Origin: JBQDBK01 sp052090825 | Lineage (GTDB): Bacteria > Bacillota > Clostridia > Tissierellales > Peptoniphilaceae | Reading direction: 5' to 3' | NCBI GenBank assembly: GCA_052090825.1 | Contig: JBQDBK010000013.1 | Location: forward strand, 1 to 39,634 | DNA: 39,634 nucleotides | Part shown: positions 1 through 7,513 of the stretch, piece by piece | How positions within the stretch are numbered: the stretch's first letter is position 1 | Layout: each line of letters opens with the position of its first letter | Made by a program: the position numbers and the translations under genes | The notes under the pieces: generated by a model | What the model saw: only the letters and a program-made list of their open reading frames with translations | The model's database searches: none | What the model was told of the DNA's origin: nothing

Positions 1-405
1 AACACCAAAAAAAAATTTACTAATAATGTATCTCTATCTATTCTTAGTATATAATAATTATTCTTTATATGTAAACAATTTATAACATATGATAACTTTT
101 ATAAATTATAATAAGAAGTATCAGTATAAAGCAAAATTTTTATCATTCACATAATTATATACCTTATCACCAAATAGCTTTCTTTGATATTCATTCATAA
201 ACTTTTTTATTTTCTTTATAAATAACTTACTATATCAGAATTAGTTGTAAATTTAGTATTATTGACTTGTATATTATTATTCCTTACAATTGGTTTCTTC
301 ACACTTACTTTTTAATCTATATCCAAAATCATATTTTAACATAGTAATCCCATAAATCCGTATCCAGATTTATGGGATTACTATAGTCCTACAGTTTTTA
401 ATATT
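1..405. other. AT-rich non-coding stretch
   Basis: No open frame with a start and ribosome binding site is visible on either strand. The only structured element is the long inverted repeat at 341-384. The rest is low-complexity A/T sequence and probably lies between two convergent or tandem genes, the left one being outside the window. Confidence 0.6.
341..384 (-). terminator. 18-bp inverted repeat downstream of the dehydrogenase gene
   Basis: Two perfect 18-base arms (341-358 and 367-384) enclose an 8-base loop. The hairpin begins 22 bases past the stop codon of the dehydrogenase gene, so it probably ends that transcript. It lacks a clean T run on the minus strand, so it could instead be an mRNA-stabilising 3' hairpin. 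A mobile-element relic is less likely because no second copy was noticed in the window. Confidence 0.5.
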
Positions 406-1359
406 CTAAAATTTTTTATGAAGTTTTAAAATATCCATTAACATCTGATCCCTATACTCTAGTAAAGATTCCCTATCATTTCCAATTTCTTTAGGTCTAT
501 TCTTGAGAGATTCTTCTACCATTTTTGGAATTATTTTCTTAGATTCTTCTGGAATTTTAGTCCAAGTTGCAAGATCTTCCAGCCAGGTTTCCATAGATGG
601 TCCAATATGTTTTAGAACATTTTCTATTCCACCTTCTCCACCACCAAGTTCAAATACAAGCCCTGGTCCCATAATTCCCCAACGAATACCAGGACCAAAA
701 GTAACCGCCTTATCTGCATCTTCCATAGACACCGCTCCATCTAGTACCATAGATATAACTTCTCTAAAAACAGCAGCCTGTATTCTGTTAGCAACAAAAC
801 CTTTTAATTCTTTATTCAAAACAATAGGTTCCTTATTACATTTAGTGAAGATTTCTTTCGCTATTTCTATCGCTCTATCACTAGATTTTTCTCCTTTAGC
901 TAATTCAATTAAAGGAATCAAATGAGGTGGATTATAGGGATGTGCACCTATAATTCTATCTGGCCGTTCGGCAAATTTAGCTATTTCTGTAATTAATAAA
1001 CCTGAAGTTGAAGACCCCATAACTGCCTCTTCAGGTACATATTTTTCAAAATCTTTAATAAAGTTATGTTTTACTTCATAATTTTCAGGTAAACATTCTT
1101 GAACATAATAAACATCTTCCAAAGCTTCTTGTAAGTTTGTTGTATAGGATATTCTACTCTTTATAGTTTCTTTTTCTTCTGTCGTAAAAATTTTTTGATC
1201 AACAAGAGTATCTAAACTACTATCTATATAACTTTTAACTTCTTCTTCTCTTTTTTTTCTTCTATTATAGGATACAACGTTATATCCTCCTATCGCAAAA
1301 ACAATAGGAAAAGAGCTGCCTATAAGACCGCCAGCAATTACTGCAATTTTTTTATCCAT
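406..1359 (-). CDS. 3-hydroxyacyl-CoA dehydrogenase family protein (carnitine / L-gulonate dehydrogenase-like)
   Basis: A 317-aa soluble NAD-dependent dehydrogenase. The N-terminal Rossmann domain opens with KIAVIAGGLIGSS; the C-terminal half is the all-helical 3HCDH dimerisation domain. The motif AHPYNPPHLIPLIEL, containing the expected catalytic His, and GFVANRIQAA, with the conserved Asn, place it nearer L-carnitine dehydrogenase and lambda-crystallin/L-gulonate 3-dehydrogenase than fatty-acid HbdA. The first glycine of the GxGxxG nucleotide loop is alanine (AGGLIG). The gene stands alone, with a ribosome binding site (GGAGAG) before the ATG, so the context does not reveal the substrate. 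No CoA-transferase or thiolase is nearby. Family membership is confident; the actual hydroxy-acid substrate is unknown. Confidence 0.85.
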   Translation of the reverse strand: MDKKIAVIAGGLIGSSFPIVFAIGGYNVVSYNRRKKREEEVKSYIDSSLDTLVDQKIFTTEEKETIKSRISYTTNLQEALEDVYYVQECLPENYEVKHNFIKDFEKYVPEEAVMGSSTSGLLITEIAKFAERPDRIIGAHPYNPPHLIPLIELAKGEKSSDRAIEIAKEIFTKCNKEPIVLNKELKGFVANRIQAAVFREVISMVLDGAVSMEDADKAVTFGPGIRWGIMGPGLVFELGGGEGGIENVLKHIGPSMETWLEDLATWTKIPEESKKIIPKMVEESLKNRPKEIGNDRESLLEYRDQMLMDILKLHKKF

Positions 1360-1416
1360 AATAATCTCTCCTTTACATATATATAATTCCCATTGTATAA
1401 GATATTAAACAAATAT

Positions 1417-1447
1417 AATAGAAAATATGTTTAACATATTTTCTATT
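1417..1447. promoter_or_regulatory. 15-bp perfect palindrome upstream of the dehydrogenase gene
   Basis: Arms AATAGAAAATATGTT and its complement flank a single central T, 58-88 bases upstream of the dehydrogenase start. In the gene's direction it lies just upstream of a plausible -10 (TATACA), near where a -35 would be, so an operator is possible. A hairpin is also possible, but no T run follows it. Confidence 0.35.
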
Positions 1448-1883
1448 AATTAAGTAAATTAATTCTCAATACACGTATACTAAACTCTCTCTATTTCACA
1501 TTTCTAATCCAAATAACAAAAGAATAACCCTACCTTCTATGTTTATTCTTTTATTATTTTTTATTAACTATTTCATAATAAATTAGAGTATGATCTTTCT
1601 ACAATTCTTTAAATATTACTTTTTCTCTTTATCTAATACCTGAATTATTTTTAATTCATTATTTTATATCTTATAAATTAAACGACAAGCTCTTTTAAAT
1701 AGGTTTAGAAAGCATAAATTTTATTATTTTTTATAAGTACATTCAAAATTACATCAATTTATTCTTTCTTGAATTCCTGATATTTTAAAAATTTCATAAG
1801 GGCATTTCTTTTATTTTTTAATTCTTTATTCGCTTTTATTTCTTTATTCCCATTTAACTTTTTTATAAATCTTTTTTTTGCAT

Positions 1884-1922
1884 AAAAAAAGATAGCACAT
1901 ATAAAAGCTATCTCTTTTTTTA
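1884..1922 (-). terminator. Intrinsic terminator of the greA-lysS transcript
   Basis: The stem AGATAGC/GCTATCT with a roughly 11-base loop is flanked by A and T runs on both sides. In the lysS direction it is followed by seven T residues. It lies about 70 bases past the lysS stop. Confidence 0.8.
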
Positions 1923-1990
1923 TTTATTATTAAAATAAAACTGGAATTGTTTATACTTACTAATCCCTGTTTTCTAGCTAAGGTTTTATT

Positions 1991-3904
1991 TTAGTATAAT
2001 TTTGCCCCTGCTGGAATTCTATTGCTTAGCATTAACAAATTAAGTTTCTCTTCTCCTTCTTCTTCGTGAATTGCAGATAAAAGCATTCCACAAGATTCTA
2101 TCCCCATCATTTTTCTTGGAGGAAGATTTATAATTGCAACAAGAGTTTTCCCAATTAAATCTTCTGGCTCATAATATGCATGTATACCACTTAAGATTAT
2201 CCTATCATTCCCACTACCATCATCAAGAGTGAATTCTAAAAGTTTTTTACTTTTAGGAACTGCTATACAATTTTTAACTTTAACAGCTCTGAAGTCTGAT
2301 TTTGAAAAAGTTTCAAAATCAACAAATTCTGTAAACAATGGTTCTATCTCTACCTTAGAAAAATCTATCTTTTCTTCAATAATAGGCTCTGAACTAGACT
2401 TGGTTTTAGAAACTTTTTCTTCTTTTTCTTCTCCTATTGGTTTCATTGTAGGGAAAAGTAATATATCTCTTATACTTGGTTGATCTGTCAATAGCATAAT
2501 CATTCTATCAACACCTATTCCAAGTCCTCCTGTTGGAGGAAGTCCTACTTCAAGAGCGTTAACAAAATCATAGTCCATAGGATGTGCTTCGTCATCTCCA
2601 GCTTCTTTTTCGCTAACTTGTTGCTCAAACCTCTTGCGTTGGTCTATCGGGTCATTTAATTCTGAAAATGCATTTGCAAATTCCCAAGTGTTTATAAAGG
2701 CTTCAAATCTATCTGTTAATCTAGGATCTTCAACCGATCTTTTTGCTAATGGAGATACTTCTACTGGATGTTTTAAAACAAAAGTTGGTTGTATTAATGA
2801 TGCTTCACAAAATTCTTCAAACATTTCTGCTATAACATGACCCCTTGTCCAGTTAGGATCAACTTCTAATCCTTTTGCTTTTGCCATATCTCTTGCTTCT
2901 TCGTCTGAATCAATATTATTAAAATCTACTCCAGTTGACTCTTTTATAGCATCAATCATTGTTATTCTTTTCCATGGTGCTTTAAGGTCTATTTCTGTTC
3001 CTTGAAAAGTAATTTTAGTTGTACCATATAAATCTAATGCTGCTTTTTCAAATATTCCTTCTGTTAACCTCATCATATCTTCATAGTCTGCATAGGCTTG
3101 ATAAACTTCTATATTTGTAAATTCTGGGTTATGCCTAGTATCCATACCTTCATTTCTAAACATTTTACCCATTTCATATACTTTATCCATACCCCCAACA
3201 ACTAGTCTCTTTAAGAATAATTCATTGGCTATCCTTAATTGCATATCTAAATCTAAAGTATTATGGTGAGTTAAAAAAGGTCTAGCATTGGCTCCTCCAG
3301 CTACTGTTCCAAGTATTGGAGTATCAACTTCTAAGAAACCTTTATCATCTAGATAAGATCTAATAGATTTTAAAATCTTAGTCCTCTTTTTAAAAACTTC
3401 CTTAATTTCAGGATTTACTATTAAATCTACATATCTTTGTCTATATCTTAAGTCGGGATCTTTTAATCCATGAAATTTTTCTGGTAATATTTGTAAAGAT
3501 TTTGATAAAAGAACTGTCTCTGATGCCCTAATAGAGATTTCTCCAGCCTGTGTTTTAAATACTTGTCCCTTAACACCTATTATGTCTCCAATATCATAGC
3601 CTTTTACATCTTCGTAACCTTCTTCTAATACATCTTTTCTTGCAAAAATTTGTATTCTTCCTTCTTGGTCTTGAAGGTCTAAAAAGGCTATTTTCCCATG
3701 ACGTCTTTTGCTCATTATACGACCTGCAACAGAAACTATTTTATCTTCATACTCGTCAAACTTATCTTTTATTTCCTTTGAATAAGTATCAACATCATAT
3801 TTAGAAATTTTAAAAGGATCTTTCCCATTTTCTCTGAGTTCAGATAACTTTTGTCTTTTTAAAATAAGCATTTCATTTAGCTTTTTTTCTTCTGATTTTT
3901 GCAT
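1991..3904 (-). CDS. lysS: Lysyl-tRNA synthetase fused to a C-terminal tRNA-binding (EMAPII/MetG-C) domain
   Basis: A 637-aa class II LysRS that charges tRNA-Lys in the cytoplasm. Residues about 55-140 form the OB-fold anticodon-binding domain and about 150-495 the catalytic core, with motif 2 around YEMGKMFRNEGMDTRHNPEF and motif 3 GGLGIGVDRMIMLL. Bacterial LysS normally ends near 490-500 aa. Here a charged linker (about 497-520) leads into about 115 extra residues typical of the MetRS C-terminal / Trbp111 tRNA-binding domain (DFRAVKVKNCIAVPKSKKLL, GKTLVAIINLPPRKMMGIES, GMLLSAI). Such a domain would raise tRNA affinity and may dimerise. The gene follows greA by 9 bases, probably co-transcribed, with ribosome binding site GGAGGG before the ATG. 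No T-box leader was seen. Confidence 0.95.
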   Translation of the reverse strand: MQKSEEKKLNEMLILKRQKLSELRENGKDPFKISKYDVDTYSKEIKDKFDEYEDKIVSVAGRIMSKRRHGKIAFLDLQDQEGRIQIFARKDVLEEGYEDVKGYDIGDIIGVKGQVFKTQAGEISIRASETVLLSKSLQILPEKFHGLKDPDLRYRQRYVDLIVNPEIKEVFKKRTKILKSIRSYLDDKGFLEVDTPILGTVAGGANARPFLTHHNTLDLDMQLRIANELFLKRLVVGGMDKVYEMGKMFRNEGMDTRHNPEFTNIEVYQAYADYEDMMRLTEGIFEKAALDLYGTTKITFQGTEIDLKAPWKRITMIDAIKESTGVDFNNIDSDEEARDMAKAKGLEVDPNWTRGHVIAEMFEEFCEASLIQPTFVLKHPVEVSPLAKRSVEDPRLTDRFEAFINTWEFANAFSELNDPIDQRKRFEQQVSEKEAGDDEAHPMDYDFVNALEVGLPPTGGLGIGVDRMIMLLTDQPSIRDILLFPTMKPIGEEKEEKVSKTKSSSEPIIEEKIDFSKVEIEPLFTEFVDFETFSKSDFRAVKVKNCIAVPKSKKLLEFTLDDGSGNDRIILSGIHAYYEPEDLIGKTLVAIINLPPRKMMGIESCGMLLSAIHEEEGEEKLNLLMLSNRIPAGAKLY

Positions 3905-3913
3905 TTTTCCCTC

Positions 3914-4387
3914 CTATAATGATATTTCTTTTATTTTATACCTTATTATACCATCAGGTACTTCAACTTCGGCAATTTGCCCAACTTTTAAACCTATTAA
4001 TTTAGAACCTACTGGACTTTCATTTGAAATTTTTCCTTCCAGTGGATCTGCCTCTGCTGATCCCACTATAGTGTACTCATCTTCTTCATTATGGTTTAAA
4101 TCTTTTAATATTACTTTTGAACCTATGCTAACTATCTCAGTATTTAAGCCTGATTCATCGATTACTCTAGCATTTCTAACCATAGTTTCAAGTTTTGTAA
4201 TTCTTTCTTCTACTAAAGCTTGTTCATTTTTAGCTTCATCATACTCTGAATTTTCAGAAAGATCTCCATAACCTAGGGCAATTTTAATTCTCTCAGCAAC
4301 TTCTTTTCTTCTAACTGTTTTTAAGTTCTCTATCTCAGCTTCAATCTTTTCAAGACCTTCAACCGTAAAAAATACGTCTTTTTCCAC
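3914..4387 (-). CDS. greA: Transcription elongation factor GreA
   Basis: A 157-aa protein of normal length that rescues backtracked RNA polymerase by stimulating transcript cleavage. The N-terminal coiled coil (about residues 1-75) contains the signature GDLSENSEYDEAKNEQ, including the acidic tip; the C-terminal FKBP-like domain includes IVGSAEADPLEGKISNESP and the ending GIIRYKIKEI. The start codon is GTG, behind an AAGGAG ribosome binding site. It lies directly upstream of lysS. Its promoter is separated from the start codon by a hairpin with a T run (4411-4433), suggesting attenuation in the leader. Confidence 0.96.
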   Translation of the reverse strand: MEKDVFFTVEGLEKIEAEIENLKTVRRKEVAERIKIALGYGDLSENSEYDEAKNEQALVEERITKLETMVRNARVIDESGLNTEIVSIGSKVILKDLNHNEEDEYTIVGSAEADPLEGKISNESPVGSKLIGLKVGQIAEVEVPDGIIRYKIKEISL

Positions 4388-4410
4388 TTATAAACCTCTC
4401 CTTAATATAT

Positions 4411-4433
4411 AAAAAATAAGGCGTTTCCGCCTT
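4411..4433 (-). terminator. Hairpin with T run in the greA leader (attenuator or terminator)
   Basis: On the minus strand a six-pair GC-rich stem AAGGCG/CGCCTT with a GAAA tetraloop is followed by ATTTTTT. It lies downstream of a consensus promoter (4460-4488) and about 31 bases before the greA start codon, so greA mRNA from that promoter must pass through it. It may also terminate coaX-dusB readthrough. Confidence 0.75.
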
Positions 4434-4459
4434 TAAACTCATCTTTAAAAGTCTAGATA

Positions 4460-4488
4460 ATTATAGTAAACATGGAGCTTATTGTCAA
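4460..4488 (-). promoter_or_regulatory. Consensus sigma-A promoter for greA-lysS
   Basis: On the minus strand: TTGACA (4483-4488), a 17-base spacer, and TATAAT (4460-4465), a perfect match to the housekeeping consensus. Predicted start is near 4453, giving a leader of about 66 bases that contains the 4411-4433 hairpin. The -35 sits between imperfect 8-base arms GGGGCTTA/TAAGCTCC, a possible operator or the 3' hairpin of dusB. Confidence 0.8.
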
Positions 4489-4520
4489 GTAAGCCCCAGT
4501 TTTACTTTTAATTACTAGAC

Positions 4521-5459
4521 TTAATTCATAAAATTTTCTAACTCTTTTTCTACTTCTTTTAATGTATTAATCCTATTTATCCTATCTCTTAATTCTTTTG
4601 ACTTCCTAATTCCTTTGAAATATCCCACAAAATGTTTTCTCATTTCTAAAATGCCAAACTTTTCTCCCTTATAGAAACAGTTTAACCTTAGATGATATAG
4701 GGCCATATTTATTCTTTCCCTATCTGTAGGTTTTTTGTAGTCTAAACCAAGTGATTTCTTATAAATTTCATCAAATATATAAGGATTTCCTATCGCACCT
4801 CTACCTATGCTTATCCCATGGACCCCTGAATATTTGATTTTTTCAATAGCATCTTCATAAGAACTTATATCACCATTACCTATTACAGGTATATCAACTT
4901 CATTTGCTATTTCTTTTATATATTGCCAATCTGCTAAGTCTTTATAGTATTGTTCTCTAGTTCTTCCATGAACTGTAATAAAAGATATACCAGCCTTTTT
5001 AGCTGCCTTTGCTATATCCAATGAATTTTTACCTCTTATTCCCTTTCTTATTTTCACCGATACAGGAATATTCGAATTTCTTACTACAGAACTCATTATC
5101 TCATAAGCTAGGTCTGGCTGATCTAAAAGTGCTGAACCATTATTGTTTTTAACTATTTTAGGAGCTGGGCAACCCATATTTATATCTATAGTCGAAAATC
5201 CTATATCCATCAAGTTATTCTTTGCCACATAACCCATAATATCAGGATCATCTCCAAAAATTTGAACTGCTACGTTCTTCTCTTTAGGAGATATCTTTAA
5301 TAAATCTTTTGTTTTTTTATCTCCATAATATAAAGCTTTTGCACTCACCATTTCAGTTACAGTCATATAAGCATTATAATCAGAACAAATTTCCCTAAAA
5401 GCTACATCTGTATAACCTGCTAAGGGTGATAGAATTGCTTTATTAACGATCTTCTTCAA
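4521..5459 (-). CDS. dusB: tRNA-dihydrouridine synthase DusB
   Basis: A 312-aa FMN enzyme that reduces specific uridines in the tRNA D-loop. The N-terminal TIM barrel shows LSPLAGYTDVAFRE (FMN site), INMGCPAPKIVKNNNGSALL with the catalytic Cys, VSVKIRKG, ITVHGRTREQYY and IPVIGNGDI; the C-terminal helical domain binds tRNA. The start is a TTG behind an AGGAAAG ribosome binding site, overlapping the end of coaX by 17 bases, so the two are co-transcribed. The order coaX...dusB...lysS is also found in Bacillus. Product assignment is firm; which uridine it modifies is not visible. Confidence 0.95.
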   Translation of the reverse strand: MKKIVNKAILSPLAGYTDVAFREICSDYNAYMTVTEMVSAKALYYGDKKTKDLLKISPKEKNVAVQIFGDDPDIMGYVAKNNLMDIGFSTIDINMGCPAPKIVKNNNGSALLDQPDLAYEIMSSVVRNSNIPVSVKIRKGIRGKNSLDIAKAAKKAGISFITVHGRTREQYYKDLADWQYIKEIANEVDIPVIGNGDISSYEDAIEKIKYSGVHGISIGRGAIGNPYIFDEIYKKSLGLDYKKPTDRERINMALYHLRLNCFYKGEKFGILEMRKHFVGYFKGIRKSKELRDRINRINTLKEVEKELENFMN

Positions 5460-6240
5460 TTAAATCTTTCCTATTCATATCATATATTAACTTCAAACCG
5501 TATAAGGTCAAAAATCTGTCTATTTTTATTTCATGCTTTGAATTCTCTGTTAATAAAGAAGAAAATCCACCTGTAGAAATTAAATTTATCTCATTTAACG
5601 GAACATTTATTTCATCTGCTATCTTTTCTATTAGTCCATCTATCATAGTTGTGAAACCATGATAGAATCCTGATTGCATAGAATATATAGTATTTGTTCC
5701 TATTATTTTTTCACTTTTTACTATTTCAATCTTAGGAAGCTTAGATGTTCTTAAAAATAAGGCCTCTGCAGAAATACCTATCCCTGGTAGAATTAAACCC
5801 CCTAAATAATTGTTTTCTTTATCTATTACACAAAAAGTCATTGCAGTCCCTATATCAACAATTATACAAGGTCCGCCATACTTATCTATAGCACCTACTG
5901 CATTTACTATTCTATCTGCTCCAACTTCTTTAGGATTGTCATATTTAATATTTAAATTAAATTTTAATTTATTATTCACTACTATAGGTTTAATATTAAA
6001 ATATTTTATTACCATACTTGGTAAAGTATGCATAAGATTAGGCACTACAGAAGATATAATTACATCTTCAATATCATCTACATCTATATTGGCATGTGCT
6101 AAAGTATTATAAAATAACATACCATATTCATCTGAAGTTCTGGTTTTTACTGTGGATATTCTAAAATCATGAACTAGCTCATTATCTTGATAAACTCCAA
6201 ACACAATTGTAGTATTTCCAACATCTATAACTAATAACAT
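5443..6240 (-). CDS. coaX: Type III pantothenate kinase
   Basis: A 265-aa enzyme of usual length that phosphorylates pantothenate, the first step of coenzyme A synthesis. The ASKHA-fold motifs are visible: MLLVIDVGNTTIVFGVY (phosphate-binding loop 1), VGADRIVNAVGA, and CIIVDIGTAMTFCVID. CoaX is the monovalent-cation-dependent, CoA-insensitive isoform. Its ATG follows GAGGGTG. It is first in the coaX-dusB operon, with its own promoter divergent from bioY. Confidence 0.95.
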   Translation of the reverse strand: MLLVIDVGNTTIVFGVYQDNELVHDFRISTVKTRTSDEYGMLFYNTLAHANIDVDDIEDVIISSVVPNLMHTLPSMVIKYFNIKPIVVNNKLKFNLNIKYDNPKEVGADRIVNAVGAIDKYGGPCIIVDIGTAMTFCVIDKENNYLGGLILPGIGISAEALFLRTSKLPKIEIVKSEKIIGTNTIYSMQSGFYHGFTTMIDGLIEKIADEINVPLNEINLISTGGFSSLLTENSKHEIKIDRFLTLYGLKLIYDMNRKDLIEEDR

Positions 6241-6269
6241 TTTTCACCCTCAACAATATATTTTTTTAT

Positions 6270-6298
6270 AGTATATCTTCTATGTTTTTAAATTGCAA
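6270..6298 (-). promoter_or_regulatory. Putative coaX-dusB promoter
   Basis: On the minus strand: TTGCAA (6293-6298), a 17-base spacer, and TATACT (6270-6275). The predicted start is near 6263, about 23 bases before the coaX ATG and its ribosome binding site. It diverges from the bioY promoter. Confidence 0.6.
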
Positions 6299-6348
6299 GA
6301 TTTTGCTACACATAATATTTAAAATTATAAAGTCAACTTACTATTATC

Positions 6349-6377
6349 TTGACTAATTTGTTAACCTTGATTATAAT
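6349..6377 (+). promoter_or_regulatory. bioY promoter
   Basis: TTGACT (6349-6354), a 17-base spacer, and TATAAT (6372-6377); a near-perfect housekeeping promoter. The predicted start near 6384 leaves a short leader carrying the GAGGGGTG ribosome binding site. Confidence 0.8.
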
Positions 6378-6388
6378 TTAGTAGACGA
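6357..6388 (+). promoter_or_regulatory. Possible BirA (biotin repressor) operator
   Basis: The left half TTTGTTAACC (6357-6366) matches the TTGTTAAC half-site typical of Firmicute BirA operators. After 14 bases a weaker right half GTAGACGA (6381-6388) follows, agreeing at 5 of 8 positions with GTTAACAA. The element covers the spacer, -10 and start of the bioY promoter, exactly where a biotin-dependent repressor would act. The left half is convincing; the right half is weak. Confidence 0.5.
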
Positions 6389-6400
6389 GGGGTGATTTTA

Positions 6401-6934
6401 ATGAAACTTAACACAAATTCTATTGTTAGAAGTGCATTGTTTTCAGCACTAATAGCCATTGGGGCTCTTATAACTATACCTATGGGGGCTGTTCCAATTA
6501 CTTTCCAAAACTTTTTTGTAATAATGGCTGGTCTTTTACTTACACCTGCAGAAGCTTTTTTATCAGTCCTAATCTACACTCTATTAGGTTTGGCAGGCCT
6601 TCCTATCTTTTCAGGATTTAGAGGCGGTATTTCCTATGTATTTATGCCTAGCTTTGGATTTATAATAGGCTTTATAGTTGGAGCGTATGTTATAGCAAAA
6701 ATTCTTGAGAATAACTTTTCATTTACAAGAATGTTTGTGGCAATTATTATTGGAGAAATTATATTTTATGCTTTTGGCCTACCTTATATGACTTATATGC
6801 TTGGAAGGATGGGAAATACACCTGAGAGTTTATATAATATATTTAAATTAGGAATGATACCTTTTATTCCTGGTGACATATTAATAATGGTTATTGCTCT
6901 TATTATAGCCCCTAAAATTAAAAAAGCTATCTAA
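6401..6934 (+). CDS. bioY: Biotin transporter substrate-binding subunit BioY
   Basis: A 177-aa integral membrane S-component of an ECF-type vitamin transporter that binds biotin. It is highly hydrophobic with about six membrane segments and BioY-family motifs such as ITIPMGAVPITFQNFFVIMA near the N-terminus, LTPAEAFLSVLIYTLLGLAG, PSFGFIIGF, and the ending FIPGDILIMVIALIIAP. The ATG at 6401 is preferred to an in-frame GTG at 6392 because the latter lies inside the ribosome binding site GAGGGGTG. No BioM/BioN ATPase or transmembrane partner is adjacent, so it would use a shared ECF module elsewhere or act alone. No biotin synthesis genes are present, consistent with a biotin scavenger. Confidence 0.93.
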   Translation: MKLNTNSIVRSALFSALIAIGALITIPMGAVPITFQNFFVIMAGLLLTPAEAFLSVLIYTLLGLAGLPIFSGFRGGISYVFMPSFGFIIGFIVGAYVIAKILENNFSFTRMFVAIIIGEIIFYAFGLPYMTYMLGRMGNTPESLYNIFKLGMIPFIPGDILIMVIALIIAPKIKKAI

Positions 6935-6935
6935 T

Positions 6936-6968
6936 ATAAAAAACCAGGATTTAATCCTGGTTTTTTAT
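6936..6968. terminator. Bidirectional terminator between bioY and the hemerythrin gene
   Basis: The perfect arms CCAGGATT/AATCCTGG (6944-6951 and 6953-6960) are flanked by six A and six T residues, so the hairpin terminates in both directions. It serves bioY (plus) and the convergent hcp operon (minus). Confidence 0.88.
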
Positions 6969-6969
6969 A

Positions 6970-7512
6970 TTAATTAAACAATACTTTTAAAAGTTTTTCC
7001 TTATCTTCTTTATTATCTTTTTCAGTTTCTATAAAAGCTTTGGTTTCTACTTCTATCTTTTCTTTTGCTTCATCTGATAAACTTTTTTCTCCAAAAGGAT
7101 ATACCACATTATCTTCCTTATCTATGTGTAGTCTTAAAAGATTTACATAACTCATTGCGTGAGTTATTATTTGTAGTCTCGCTAAATTTGATTTTACATC
7201 TAAATATAAATTCAAATTATTTTCAAGCTCCATTACATGATATCTAGCCATTTGATGTTCAATTAACATACCAGACTTAATTAATTTATCTGCAAGTGCT
7301 CCTAATTCAGAAGTCATATATTTAAACAAAATATCTTCTTCTTTTTTATGATGAGTTGCATCTGCATATTTTCTAATAAATTCAATTGCAGCTCTGAAAA
7401 ATTCATTATCTATTTCCTTACCAGAAATTATCTCTAGACACTCATCTTCTATTCTTTTTATAACTTTTTTTATTTCTTTATGCTCTGATACTAAATAATC
7501 TATAGAATACAT
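6970..7512 (-). CDS. Hemerythrin-domain (HHE) protein
   Basis: A 180-aa four-helix-bundle protein that should bind a di-iron centre. Probable ligands are His in LVSEHKEIKK, DATHHKKEEDILF (His and Glu), IEHQMARYH, and LRLHIDKEDNVVYP (His, Glu/Asp). This pattern resembles the hemerythrin domain of RIC (YtfE/ScdA) iron-sulfur repair and nitric-oxide-handling proteins, but it lacks their N-terminal ScdA_N domain. It is the last gene of the hcp operon, one base after the preceding stop, and ends in the shared terminator. A role in NO, oxygen or iron handling alongside Hcp is inferred from context. An acidic, lysine-rich C-terminal tail follows the bundle. Confidence 0.9.
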   Translation of the reverse strand: MYSIDYLVSEHKEIKKVIKRIEDECLEIISGKEIDNEFFRAAIEFIRKYADATHHKKEEDILFKYMTSELGALADKLIKSGMLIEHQMARYHVMELENNLNLYLDVKSNLARLQIITHAMSYVNLLRLHIDKEDNVVYPFGEKSLSDEAKEKIEVETKAFIETEKDNKEDKEKLLKVLFN

Positions 7513-7513
7513 T

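Larger units (their letters stand above)
1360..1990. other. 630-base non-coding gap
   Basis: Apart from the palindrome at 1417-1447 and the lysS terminator at 1884-1922, no gene is supported. On the minus strand, roughly 1770-1890 can be read as about 40 stop-free lysine-rich codons, but there is no start codon or ribosome binding site in that frame. It is either chance in A-rich DNA or a decayed gene. Confidence 0.55.

Noticed and set aside
503..925. 140-codon plus-strand frame inside the dehydrogenase gene
   Set aside because: Antisense shadow of a confidently identified enzyme; its Ser/Pro-rich product resembles no protein family.
1770..1890. Stop-free lysine-rich frame of about 40 codons on the minus strand
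   Set aside because: No start codon or ribosome binding site in frame, and the composition is what A-rich DNA gives by chance.
4475..4498. Inverted repeat GGGGCTTA/TAAGCTCC as the dusB terminator
   Set aside because: Arms are imperfect and no T run follows; it surrounds the greA -35, so a promoter-related role is at least as likely. Kept only as a note under the promoter.
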